Below are positions 28,929-37,931 of a DNA stretch of 64,000 nt, piece by piece. This DNA comes from Jejuia sp049889775. Its GTDB lineage: Bacteria; Bacteroidota; Bacteroidia; Flavobacteriales; Flavobacteriaceae. The first letter of the stretch is position 1, and the number at the start of each line of letters is the position of its first letter. The notes under the pieces were generated by a model. It did not search any database and had not been told where the DNA came from. It worked only from the letters and a program-made list of their open reading frames with translations. The stretch is taken from the NCBI GenBank assembly GCA_049889775.1, contig JBMHCT010000005.1:1-64000 (forward strand), in the 5' to 3' direction. Made by a program: the position numbers and the translations under genes.

Positions 28929-31373
28929 ATGTCTACCACAACTAAATTTTACTTTATCTCTATTTTATGTATTTGTGTATCATGCAAGTCAAAGCAAAGT
29001 GTTTTGCCTTCTGATGTTTCAACGAAAAATGTTGTGAATACTCCATCTCCTCGGGCAGTCTTAAAGTTGACCGAGAAAGTAGCTAATTGGCAGATAGCGA
29101 CTTTTGAAGATATGGGTAAATACAGGGCGCTTCCACCTAAAGAAGAACGTAAGCGTTGGCACAATAGGAATAAACACCATGAATTAGATTGGACTAATGC
29201 AGCTTTATATTCGGGAATGTTTCAACTAAGTGAAGTGTCTCACTATCCCAAATATATCAATTGGCTCATTGAGATAGGAGATAGAAATAAATGGCAATTA
29301 TATAAGCGCATGTATCATGCAGATGATCATGCAGTTGGACAATTATATTTGAGTTTTAAAAAAAATGTAAGATTAAGACATATTGTAAAGTTAACGCCTT
29401 TACAGCAAAGGTTTGATTCTATTTTGAACGGTGAAAAGGCCAATGATTACCACTGGGATTGGTGTGACGCCCTTTTTATGGCACCACCAGTTTGGACAAG
29501 ATTAGCCAAAGTTACCAAGAATAGTACTTATCTAGATTACATGCATAGTCAATATTTAAAAACTTATAATGAACTATGGGATAAGGAAGAACAACTGTTC
29601 TTTAGAGATAAATCATTTTTAAATAAGACCGAAGCAAACGGTAGAAAGTTATTCTGGTCTCGAGGAAATGGATGGGTGTTTGGTGGACTAGCATTAATGA
29701 TTCCAGATATGCCTAAAGAGTGGGAGCACCGTGCTTTTTATGAAACCCTTTTTACACAGATGGCTTCTTCTATAAACGAGTTGCAAAGACCTGATGGCAC
29801 TTGGTCTGCGGGTATTTTGGGCGATTTAAAGGCCTATCCAAATAATGAAACTAGTGGAACATCCTTTTTCGCTTTCGGAATTGCATGGGGTATTAATAAT
29901 GGGCTATTAGATAAAGCAACATTTGAACCTGTACTATTTAAAGCTTGGAATGCGTTGGAAAGTGCTGTTACAGAAGAAGGTATGTTAAGTTATGTACAAG
30001 GTATTGGGGCGGCTCCTGGTGCTAGTTACCCAAATTATACAGAAGTTTATGGTATAGGTGCGTTTTTAGCTGCAGGTTCAGAAATGTATAAGTATCTCAA
30101 TAACTTTCACCCTATGGCTAAAGATACCCAACATGAAACATTTATGACCGATGGAGGTTGGTGTTGGTATCAAGATCCTAGAGCCATAATCAGTAAAGAT
30201 AAATTACTTATAGCTGGTTTAAGTGGGCAAAGTGGTGATGTACGCCTAGGAGTTTACGATCTTAAAACTGAAAAAAATGACAGTACATTAATACTTCATA
30301 ACGATTTTGAAAGAGACGATCATAATGTGCCAGCATTGTATAAAAGACCAGATAAAAGTGTTTTAGCAGTTTGGGCAAAACATGGTAGGCAAAAAATACA
30401 TCATTATAATATTTCGTCGTCAGTCAATTATTTGGAGTGGGGAGAGCCGAAGCAATACCATCATACTTATGACGATAAGCGTGGAGTTACATACATGAAT
30501 TTATATTATCTAAAAGATGAAGGTAAGTTGTATAATTTTTTCAGAAGCGGTGATACTTACAATCCTTCTTTTATAACTTCAGAAGATTATGGAGAAACCT
30601 GGGGTAATTATGCCCATTTCATAGCGAGTGATATAGGTGGTAGACAAAGGCCTTATGCGCGCTATTATCAAATGGATGAAAATACTATAGGGATTTCTTA
30701 TACCGATGGACATCCAAGAAACTACGGAAATAACTTGTTTTATGTAGAATACAAAAGCAAGGGATTTTATAAGGTTGATGGTGCTAAAATTAAGGATTTA
30801 TCTGAAGGTGCTATGTCTGCATCCGAAGGTGAAAAGTTGTTCGCTGGTAGTAGTGCCAAAGAGAAGTCTTTAATTAACGAAAGCGTTCCTAATAGTGCTT
30901 GGACTTGCGCAATGGGCAAAGACGAAAATAATAATCCGCATATTGGTTATTCGGTTTACATAAACGATAGTGATCACCGATATAGAATAGTCTCATGGGA
31001 TGGTGATACATGGAATGATAGGGAGATAGCGTACGCAGGGAAATGTTTATATAAAGTGGAGAGCAGCTATACGGGGCTCATGGCATTCGATCCAGATAAC
31101 CCTTCAAAAGTATATATTTCAACAGATGTAGATCCCTCCACTGGAAAGGATTTAGGAGGAGTTCATGAGATTTATGAAGCAACTATTGGTGCTAAAGATG
31201 ATATAACCACCATCAAATGGAAGGCAATCACTTCAAACTCTAACTACCGAAATATAAGACCAATAGTAGTTGCTAATGAAGGCTATAAAGTATTGCTTTG
31301 GCTTAACGGGCCATGGTATCATTTTCAAGATTACGATGCTAATGTTCAAGGAATTATTCTAGAAAAACCTTAG
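28929..31373 (+). CDS. Two-domain lipoprotein: GH105 unsaturated uronyl hydrolase plus BNR-type beta-propeller
   Basis: This exported protein of 814 aa has a signal peptide with a lipobox (ICVSC). Residues about 60-390 are a GH105 domain (unsaturated glucuronyl/rhamnogalacturonyl hydrolase): the catalytic Asp candidate is D180 (WCDALFMAPP), with a second acidic pair at D132-D133 (YHADDHAVG). Residues about 400-814 form a BNR-repeat beta-propeller (WCWYQDPRA, SEDYGETW). This half resembles the ulvan lyase families PL24/PL25 as I recall them; H465 and H485 are 20 apart, as in the PL25 active site. It may act on ulvan-like or rhamnogalacturonan-like oligosaccharides. The start at 28929 gives the signal; the open frame upstream (28851) is not needed. 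It is convergent with the TPR regulator and has no SusC/SusD partner in view. Confidence 0.8.
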   Translation: MSTTTKFYFISILCICVSCKSKQSVLPSDVSTKNVVNTPSPRAVLKLTEKVANWQIATFEDMGKYRALPPKEERKRWHNRNKHHELDWTNAALYSGMFQLSEVSHYPKYINWLIEIGDRNKWQLYKRMYHADDHAVGQLYLSFKKNVRLRHIVKLTPLQQRFDSILNGEKANDYHWDWCDALFMAPPVWTRLAKVTKNSTYLDYMHSQYLKTYNELWDKEEQLFFRDKSFLNKTEANGRKLFWSRGNGWVFGGLALMIPDMPKEWEHRAFYETLFTQMASSINELQRPDGTWSAGILGDLKAYPNNETSGTSFFAFGIAWGINNGLLDKATFEPVLFKAWNALESAVTEEGMLSYVQGIGAAPGASYPNYTEVYGIGAFLAAGSEMYKYLNNFHPMAKDTQHETFMTDGGWCWYQDPRAIISKDKLLIAGLSGQSGDVRLGVYDLKTEKNDSTLILHNDFERDDHNVPALYKRPDKSVLAVWAKHGRQKIHHYNISSSVNYLEWGEPKQYHHTYDDKRGVTYMNLYYLKDEGKLYNFFRSGDTYNPSFITSEDYGETWGNYAHFIASDIGGRQRPYARYYQMDENTIGISYTDGHPRNYGNNLFYVEYKSKGFYKVDGAKIKDLSEGAMSASEGEKLFAGSSAKEKSLINESVPNSAWTCAMGKDENNNPHIGYSVYINDSDHRYRIVSWDGDTWNDREIAYAGKCLYKVESSYTGLMAFDPDNPSKVYISTDVDPSTGKDLGGVHEIYEATIGAKDDITTIKWKAITSNSNYRNIRPIVVANEGYKVLLWLNGPWYHFQDYDANVQGIILEKP

Positions 31374-31380
31374 CCGAATT

Positions 31381-32967
31381 TTAAAGTTTGGATATTACAT
31401 CAAAAAGATCTTCATCTCTAACTAACTTCATCTTTTTTCTTAATCTATAACGGGATGTATTTACGCTTAATGGTGATATGCCTAAAAGTTGGGATATTTC
31501 TTTACTGGTAAAGTTGAGTTTAATTAAAGCACAAAGTCTATGATCTTTTCGCGTGAGTTCTGGAAATTTTTCTGAAAGTGTTTTATAAAATATTTTATTT
31601 ACAGAAGTAAAGCGTGCATTAAACTGTTTCCAGTCAAAGTTTTTATTAATTTTTATCTTTGTTAAGATATCTTTTACTTCTTTTTTATTGCTAAACTCGA
31701 CGGATTTTAATAAATCTTTGATTTCTAAAATAAGTGCATCTTTTTGTATCAATTGAAGAGAGGAACTAGTGAGTTCTCGATTTTTAAGTGCTAGAATTTC
31801 TTCATTTTTTTCTCTACTTAATTTTTGTCGCTTTAAAAAGTCCCTTTTTTCAGAGGTTCTTCGCTTATGTAAGTACCAAACACTAATACTTGCCATAAGG
31901 ATTAGCGAAATAACAGAAACTGTAAGTGCAATATTTCTAAAAAAGAGTGTCTTTTGTTGTTGTTCAAGCCTATTTAATTTTGCCACTTCAAGGTTTTGTT
32001 GTTGTTTTTCATTTTCAATCCGATAGGTATCTTTTATTTCTAAAATATCACTGTTTATTTTACTTCGAATTCCAAATAGTTCTTCTGAAATATCCTTAGA
32101 GCGCTGTAAATGTTCATAGGCTAAATCCTTTTTATTAATGTTAAAATATAAATCTCCTAATTTTCCATAAAGGTCTGGTATGAAATTAGAATGACTTTTA
32201 TACTGCTCAGCAACCGCTAAAGCTTTTAAAAAGTGCTTTTCGGCTTCTTTATAATTATTTGTTTTTGAATAAATATCACCTAAAAAGGAGTAGAAAATTA
32301 CTAAATAGGAAGGATGATGTTTCTTGAAATAATCCTCATTGGAAAGTAGTTTGTTAAGTGCACTGTCATAATTTCCTAAATGATAGTCAATATAACCACG
32401 TTTGGTATCGCTAAACGCACGCACATTATTAGGGATATTTAGGTATAGTTTGCAGCAGCTATCTAAATATTTTGAAGCTAAACCGTAATTACCTTGTTCT
32501 ATATGATGACTTGCTAAAATTTGAAATGTTTCGTTAAGTGATGAGGTCATAGAACTTTTGGAATTTGAACTAGCTCTAATGGTTTTTAAAGATTGTTTGA
32601 AATAGGTTTCAGCTTTTTCAGCCCTTCGAAAAATACTATAAAGTGTGCCTAATCTTCTGTATATGTTCGCTACATAGATGCTATCTGAAATTGTTTTGGA
32701 TAAAATAAGTGCTTCCCAATAACCATCATAAGACTGCGAATAATTTCCTGTTGTGGAATATATATTTGATAGTTCTAATATTGAGCCTATAGCACTTAAT
32801 GTATCTCCTTTAGACAGATGTAGAAGTCTTTCTGATTTATGTTTTATTAAAAGGCTATCATTTGTTGTTCTTCTACTAATAGCAGTTTCTTGATTTACTT
32901 TTCCAAAATTCCATTGCGGAATAAGAAAAGCAAAAAGAAATATAAATTCGTAATAACGCTTTATCAT
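31381..32967 (-). CDS. TPR-repeat membrane protein with LuxR-like HTH (transcription regulator)
   Basis: The protein (528 aa) has a signal-like N-terminal hydrophobic segment (about 6-20), TPR repeats (about 55-295), a membrane helix (about 339-360), a coiled coil (about 370-420) and a C-terminal HTH (about 465-520: LTRKDHRLCALI, FTSKEISQLLGISPLSVNTSRYRLRKK). This architecture is common in Bacteroidota, where periplasmic TPRs sense and the cytoplasmic HTH binds DNA. It is convergent with the GH105 gene and divergent from the exported SDR, so either could be a target. Confidence 0.85.
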   Translation of the reverse strand: MIKRYYEFIFLFAFLIPQWNFGKVNQETAISRRTTNDSLLIKHKSERLLHLSKGDTLSAIGSILELSNIYSTTGNYSQSYDGYWEALILSKTISDSIYVANIYRRLGTLYSIFRRAEKAETYFKQSLKTIRASSNSKSSMTSSLNETFQILASHHIEQGNYGLASKYLDSCCKLYLNIPNNVRAFSDTKRGYIDYHLGNYDSALNKLLSNEDYFKKHHPSYLVIFYSFLGDIYSKTNNYKEAEKHFLKALAVAEQYKSHSNFIPDLYGKLGDLYFNINKKDLAYEHLQRSKDISEELFGIRSKINSDILEIKDTYRIENEKQQQNLEVAKLNRLEQQQKTLFFRNIALTVSVISLILMASISVWYLHKRRTSEKRDFLKRQKLSREKNEEILALKNRELTSSSLQLIQKDALILEIKDLLKSVEFSNKKEVKDILTKIKINKNFDWKQFNARFTSVNKIFYKTLSEKFPELTRKDHRLCALIKLNFTSKEISQLLGISPLSVNTSRYRLRKKMKLVRDEDLFDVISKL

Positions 32968-33075
32968 TAGCTCTAATAATGAATCAAAAATACATAGTAA
33001 ATTTAAACAAATAAAAGTAGTGATATTTTATTTTAATAATAAAATTTTGATAATCAGGTATTTATAGAATAAATA

Positions 33076-33135
33076 ATATTACTTGTCTATAAGTAATATA
33101 TAGGGTCATTATTTTGTCTATAGTAAAACTATATG
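33076..33135. promoter_or_regulatory. pair of inverted repeats in the regulator/SDR divergent spacer
   Basis: The 304-base gap between 32967 and 33272 is AT-rich and holds two near-adjacent palindromes. The first is ATATTACTT-GTCTAT-AAGTAATAT (33076-33099; arms perfect). The second is TATAGT-AAA-ACTATA (33119-33133; arms perfect). A shared TTGTCTATA prefix makes them also a direct repeat (33083 and 33114). They are candidate operators for one of the flanking genes. I see nothing else in the gap. Confidence 0.45.
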
Positions 33136-33271
33136 TTATTTTAGGTCAACTCAGACAGTTCGCGCAAATTTGCTTCTCATGTAAGCGATTATTCTGATTT
33201 GTATTTTTAAATAAAGAAACTTATTGAAAATCGAAATTACATTAATCAATCAACTAATTAAATAAACAATT

Positions 33272-34090
33272 ATGCTAAAATTAATTTACAACAATTTTAA
33301 AGTTCTTTTATTAGGTACTATTATTACATTAGGCTGTAATTCTTTAAACGCTTTTGAAAACCACAATAACGACACTGTTTTTACAAATGCAAAAGCAGAC
33401 AATAAAACAGCTATTGTTACAGGCTCTAATCGTGGTATGGGTCTTGGTTGGGTGAAACATTTTTTAAATGAAGGTTATACAGTGATTGCAACTGCACGTA
33501 AACCCGAAAAGGCTGATGATCTTATTGCATTAAAAAAACAGTACAAAAAACAACTCCTTATTCAGAAGCTGGATGTTACCAGCGAAGAAGATATGGCTGC
33601 CTTATCGGCAATGCTGAAGAAAAAAAACATTAAGATAGATATTGCTATTAGTAATGCTGGAGTTACTGTTCTTGAGGATTTTGGAAAATGGACTTCAAAG
33701 GGTATTTTAATGAATTTTAAAGTGAATACTATGGGAAGTGCTCTTTTTGCTCAAGCTATTGGACCTTATTTAAACAATGGAGCCACTTTAGTAAACTTAT
33801 CTTCGGGAGCGGGAAGTATTACCTATCAAAAGAAAAGTAACGATTTAGATGCCTACCGTATTAGCAAAGCTGGAGTAAATATGCTAACCAGAACTTTGTC
33901 AGCAAGATTTGAAGATCGCAATATTATCGTGATTTCAATAACCCCGGGAGGCGTAAAAACGGATATGAACCCTAACGGAAAATTATCCGTATCTGAGGCT
34001 ATTCCTATTATGTACAACACCATATTAAACCTTACCATGGAAAATAGCGGCACCTTCATAAATAATAAGGGAAAACTAATGGCTTGGTAG
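33272..34090 (+). CDS. Short-chain dehydrogenase/reductase with signal peptide
   Basis: This SDR (272 aa) carries an N-terminal hydrophobic signal (1-28) with possible cleavage after ALNA or a lipobox-like TLGC, then an intact SDR core (TGSNRGMGLG, SNAG, LSSGAGS, YRISKAG). Its closest relative here is the SDR at 28126-28827, which lacks the signal. Most SDRs are cytoplasmic, so an exported form is unusual. NAD(P) supply outside the cytoplasm would be a problem; it may stay attached to the inner face, use another cofactor, or have a structural role. The start is chosen for the signal; no in-frame ATG fits better. Confidence 0.78.
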   Translation: MLKLIYNNFKVLLLGTIITLGCNSLNAFENHNNDTVFTNAKADNKTAIVTGSNRGMGLGWVKHFLNEGYTVIATARKPEKADDLIALKKQYKKQLLIQKLDVTSEEDMAALSAMLKKKNIKIDIAISNAGVTVLEDFGKWTSKGILMNFKVNTMGSALFAQAIGPYLNNGATLVNLSSGAGSITYQKKSNDLDAYRISKAGVNMLTRTLSARFEDRNIIVISITPGGVKTDMNPNGKLSVSEAIPIMYNTILNLTMENSGTFINNKGKLMAW

Positions 34091-34189
34091 TTTGTTGTAA
34101 ATGCAATTTCTTCATTCTCAAATATTAAGAACGTTTTTGTATGAAAACGGAAGGGTTTATTTTGCCTTGCTAACCCTAAATTCTGAAAG

Positions 34190-35458
34190 ATGATAAAAAA
34201 ACTATTAAAAAAAGCTTCAGAAATTGAGGCCCACGAAATAAAAGCTACAACACTTTCCTTTTTGTTTGTACTTATTTTAATGCTGGCATATTATATTTTA
34301 AGGCCTGTTAGAGATGCTATGGCTAGTGATTGGTCTGATGCTGAGGTAAGTCAACTGTGGACGCTGAATTTCTTTATAAGCACAGGGGTTGTAGCGCTTT
34401 ATGGTATTGCGGTTTCAAAATTAAATTTTAAGTTATTGGTTCCGAGTGTTTACGGCTTTTTTGCGGTAACTTTTGTTTTGTTTTACACGTTTATGTCTTC
34501 CATTGAAGATAGCACTTTGGTGGACAAATGCTTCTACGTTTGGTTAAGCGTTTTTGCTATGTTTCATCTTTCAGTGTTTTGGAGTTTTATGTCCGATATT
34601 TTCAATAAAGATCAGGCGAGACGTTTATTTGCAACCATTGCTGCGGGAGCAAGTGCGGGAGCCCTTCTTGGACCAATGGTACCAACGTTATTTGCTGGAA
34701 TTGGAACAGACAACTTAATTTTGGTAGCAGCAATATTATTGTTAATTCCTATTCCATTAATACTTACGCTTACAAAACTCAAGTCTAGCGAATTAAAAAA
34801 TGTAGATGAAAGTACCGATAAAAGCAAATATAAAATTGGAGGTAACCCGTTTGCTGGGTTTAAATATTTTGTAACAAACCCTTATTTATTGGCCATTGGG
34901 ATATTTATTTTGCTTTATACAATGATTAGCACGTTTGTTTACTTTGAACAGAAGAATTTACTGGCTGATTACGACAGGGCAGCTCGAACTCAAATTTTGG
35001 GAGGCATAGATTGGATTGTAAATGTATTGACATTTACGGTAGCTTTTTTTGCAACATCTAGACTTGTAAAAAAGATAGGAATGGGTTTTACGCTTGCTTT
35101 AATGCCAATTGTAGTTTGTGTAGGAATACTAATATTGGCATTTGCGCCCATTATTACGGTACTATTAATTTTACAGGTAGCACGTAGGGCAGGAAACTAT
35201 GCCGTAACAAAACCTGCAAGGGAAATGCTTTTTACCGAGGTGGATAAAGAAACAAGATTTAAAGCGAAACCAGTTATTGATGTTGTGGTATATCGTGGTG
35301 GCGATATGGCAACTGCATGGTTTTTTACAGGTTTAACCGAGGGACTTGGTCTTGGATTTACCGCTGTAGGCATTATTGGTGGAGGTATTGCAGCCATATG
35401 GGCGGCAGTTGGTCTTTGGATGGGTAAGCTTTACAACCGTAAAAAGTCAGAGAACTAA
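34190..35458 (+). CDS. NTP/NDP exchange transporter-like MFS protein
   Basis: This membrane protein (422 aa) of about 11-12 helices opens with the charged segment SEIEAHEIKATTLSFLFVL, then ILRPVRDAMAS, which resembles the nucleotide (ATP/ADP) exchanger family of intracellular bacteria and plastids. A free-living flavobacterium is unlikely to import ATP, so the real substrate is probably something else. It lies 99 bases downstream of the exported SDR and 49 bases before the ThuA gene, on the same strand. Confidence 0.72.
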   Translation: MIKKLLKKASEIEAHEIKATTLSFLFVLILMLAYYILRPVRDAMASDWSDAEVSQLWTLNFFISTGVVALYGIAVSKLNFKLLVPSVYGFFAVTFVLFYTFMSSIEDSTLVDKCFYVWLSVFAMFHLSVFWSFMSDIFNKDQARRLFATIAAGASAGALLGPMVPTLFAGIGTDNLILVAAILLLIPIPLILTLTKLKSSELKNVDESTDKSKYKIGGNPFAGFKYFVTNPYLLAIGIFILLYTMISTFVYFEQKNLLADYDRAARTQILGGIDWIVNVLTFTVAFFATSRLVKKIGMGFTLALMPIVVCVGILILAFAPIITVLLILQVARRAGNYAVTKPAREMLFTEVDKETRFKAKPVIDVVVYRGGDMATAWFFTGLTEGLGLGFTAVGIIGGGIAAIWAAVGLWMGKLYNRKKSEN

Positions 35459-35507
35459 AATTAAATGTAGATTATAACAAACAAAAAATAAAGATAAAAT
35501 TCAAATT

Positions 35508-36266
35508 ATGATTTCTAACATAGCACTGCAAGACAAAAAAAGGTTAAGTAAAATATTTACTGTTATACCATTATTCATTTTATTATTAGCATTTCAGCCA
35601 TTATTGGCTCAAACGGAAACCTCTGTTTTGGTAGTTCGTGGTGGACACCCGTACGATACACCGCATTTTGAAAATATGTGTGAAAGTTTAGATGGTGTAA
35701 AAGTAGATTTAGTATTGGATGCCCACTTCAAGTCCATGAAAAAGGAGCAAATAAAAGACAAGTATAGTGCAATTCTATTTTTAAATCAGAATAAGTATTA
35801 TGAAGAATCGAAGCGTACGAAACAATTATATGTAGACTTAACCAATGAAGGTGTTGGTATGGTATTTTTGCATTTTACATTGTCATCTCAACCCAATTGG
35901 GATGAGTACCATGAGATAGTAGGAGGAAAATGGTTTTTAGGAAAGTTTACGCCTGAAAAAGAAAAAAGATCAACCTATTTTATTGATAGAGAAGTAAAGG
36001 TGACAGTTGCCAATAAAAGACACCCTGTAACAAAGGGTATAAAAGATTTTACAATGACTGATGTTTATTATGGAAATATTTATTTGAAAGATGGTGTAAC
36101 CATTTTATTAGATTCTGATAACGAAGATTTAGCTCCAATTGCTTGGACTCAAGTGTACAATGCTTCCAAAATTGTTTACATTATGCCTGGTTATTCTAAG
36201 AATGCTTTTGAAAATACTTCTTATAAAACATTATTGGCCAACGCTTTAAAATATGTAGGAAAGTAA
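35508..36266 (+). CDS. ThuA-domain protein, exported
   Basis: The protein (252 aa) has an N-terminal signal peptide (about 1-36, ending PLLAQ), then a ThuA (trehalose utilisation/glutamine-amidotransferase-like) domain: VVRGGHPYDTPHF, the GVGMVFLHF segment, HEIVGGKW and later DSDNEDLAPIAW. ThuA domains have been linked to sugar use, but the activity is not known. It may belong with the transporter and exported SDR upstream as a small secreted or carbohydrate-related set. Confidence 0.85.
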   Translation: MISNIALQDKKRLSKIFTVIPLFILLLAFQPLLAQTETSVLVVRGGHPYDTPHFENMCESLDGVKVDLVLDAHFKSMKKEQIKDKYSAILFLNQNKYYEESKRTKQLYVDLTNEGVGMVFLHFTLSSQPNWDEYHEIVGGKWFLGKFTPEKEKRSTYFIDREVKVTVANKRHPVTKGIKDFTMTDVYYGNIYLKDGVTILLDSDNEDLAPIAWTQVYNASKIVYIMPGYSKNAFENTSYKTLLANALKYVGK

Positions 36267-36289
36267 TAGTTGAAGTAATAATTAATTTT

Positions 36290-36327
36290 GAAAATTTTTA
36301 GTGATTTAAGAATTGCTAAAGATTTTC
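36290..36327. terminator. convergent terminator between the ThuA gene and the ABC genes
   Basis: GAAAATTTTTAG (36290-36301) pairs with CTAAAGATTTTC (36316-36327), with 11 of 12 positions complementary. The right arm includes the stop codon of the ABC ATPase gene. Confidence 0.5.
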
Positions 36328-37083
36328 TTCTATATACATCTTTCGTACTTTTTTAAATAAGTTTGAAGAATACACAAAATCTGTAACAGCTTGATTATCT
36401 GTTTTAAAAATAGTTTCCTTGGAGCCTTCCCATTCTTTTAAACCGAGCTTTAAAAACACAATTTTCTCTCCAATTTCCATTACAGAATTCATATCATGAG
36501 AATTAATCACTGTTGTAATTTGATATTCGTCTGTAATTTCTTGAATTAGGTTATCAATGACGATGGCTGTTTTAGGATCTAAACCAGAATTAGGTTCATC
36601 ACAAAACAAATACTTGGGATTATTAACTATGGCACGAGCAATGGCAACACGTTTTTGCATTCCTCCAGAAGCTTCACTAGGCATTTTATGGTGTGCATCA
36701 GGAAGATTAACTCGTTTTAAAACCACGTCTGCTCTATCTTTCATTTCGCTTTTGCTCATGTTTGTAAACATTTGAAGTGGAAACATTACGTTTTCCTCAA
36801 TAGTCATAGAATCGAACAACGCGCTTCCTTGGAAAACCATACCTATTTCGGCACGTAAATCACGTTTTTCATCTTCCGATAGGTTAGAAAAAATCTTCCC
36901 ATCATAGGATATAGAGCCAGATTCATATTTAAATAAACCTAATAGACATTTTAAGAAAACAGTTTTTCCTGAACCACTTTGTCCAATAATTAGGTTGGTT
37001 TTACCTTTATCAAAAGTTGTGCTTATACCCTTTAAAATATGGGCTTCTCCAAACGATTTATGTAAATCCTTAACTTCAATCAC
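36316..37083 (-). CDS. ABC transporter ATP-binding protein, MlaF-like
   Basis: This ATPase (255 aa) has Walker A GQSGSGKT (34-41), signature ASGGMQKRVAIARA, Walker B YLFCDEPNSGLDP and a switch His (NSHDM). It is of the Mla (lipid transport/outer-membrane asymmetry) type. Its ATG shares a base with the stop of the upstream permease gene (37083), which shows coupled translation. No MCE-domain (MlaD) gene is next to it. Confidence 0.9.
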   Translation of the reverse strand: MIEVKDLHKSFGEAHILKGISTTFDKGKTNLIIGQSGSGKTVFLKCLLGLFKYESGSISYDGKIFSNLSEDEKRDLRAEIGMVFQGSALFDSMTIEENVMFPLQMFTNMSKSEMKDRADVVLKRVNLPDAHHKMPSEASGGMQKRVAIARAIVNNPKYLFCDEPNSGLDPKTAIVIDNLIQEITDEYQITTVINSHDMNSVMEIGEKIVFLKLGLKEWEGSKETIFKTDNQAVTDFVYSSNLFKKVRKMYIEENL

Positions 37084-37820
37084 TATCCTAAAAGCATTCC
37101 AGTTATAATATAGTTCAATAAAATAATAACAACACTAGTCCAGACAAATGAGGTGGTACTGGCTTTACCAACTTCCAAAGCGCCGCCTTTCATATAGTAA
37201 CCGTAAAACGATGGAATAGTGGCCAATATAAAAGCAAAAATGAAAGTTTTTATAAAGGCGTATGTAATGTGGAAGCCATCAAAATCTGTTTGTATTCCAG
37301 TAATATAATCTGCTAGGGTCGAGTAACCTCCAAAAACACATGCAGCCATACCTCCTAAAATACCTAAGAACATCCCAATAGCAATGGCAAAAGGATATAA
37401 AGTTAAGGCCACGGTTTTCGGAAATACCAAGTAATTCAGCGAGTTAATACCCATAACTTCTAAAGCATCAATTTGTTCTGTAACCCTCATTGTTCCTATA
37501 CTAGATGTAATGAAAGACCCTACTTTACCCGCCATAATTATTGAGGTAAAAGTTGGTGCAAATTCTAAAATTACAGATTGTCTTGTTGCGAAACCAACCA
37601 GATATTTTGGGATTAAAGGGTTATCAATATTCAATGCCGTTTGAATGGTTATTACGCCACCAACAAAAAAGGAAATGAAAGCAATGATTCCCAGCGAGCC
37701 AATAATTAAATCATCTATATCCTTCAAAATTAATTGGCGCATTACCGACCATTTCGTGGGTTTACGAAACATTTCAGTAATCATTAAAAAGTACGACCCA
37801 ATGTTATGAAGGTATTTCAT
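37083..37820 (-). CDS. ABC transporter permease, MlaE-like
   Basis: This inner-membrane permease (245 aa) has five or six hydrophobic segments and the family segments GVITIQTALN, PTFTSIIMAGKVGSFITSSIG and IGTMRVTEQIDALEVMGI. It pairs with the ATPase encoded immediately downstream in a probable phospholipid transport system. The operon is divergent from pafA. Confidence 0.9.
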   Translation of the reverse strand: MKYLHNIGSYFLMITEMFRKPTKWSVMRQLILKDIDDLIIGSLGIIAFISFFVGGVITIQTALNIDNPLIPKYLVGFATRQSVILEFAPTFTSIIMAGKVGSFITSSIGTMRVTEQIDALEVMGINSLNYLVFPKTVALTLYPFAIAIGMFLGILGGMAACVFGGYSTLADYITGIQTDFDGFHITYAFIKTFIFAFILATIPSFYGYYMKGGALEVGKASTTSFVWTSVVIILLNYIITGMLLG

Positions 37821-37901
37821 GCAGTTATAATTGATGCTAAAGTATAAAAAGTTAGTGGCATTTATTAACCTTAATTTTAAATATTGCCGTATTAATATGT
37901 G

Positions 37902-37909
37902 TATTTTTG
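37902..37909 (+). promoter_or_regulatory. -7 element of pafA
   Basis: TATTTTTG matches TAnnTTTG exactly, 22 bases before the pafA start. The nearest TTG upstream (37884) leaves only a 15-bp spacer, so the -33 element is unclear. Confidence 0.45.
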
Positions 37910-37931
37910 ATGCTTAAATAATAAAGTTGAA

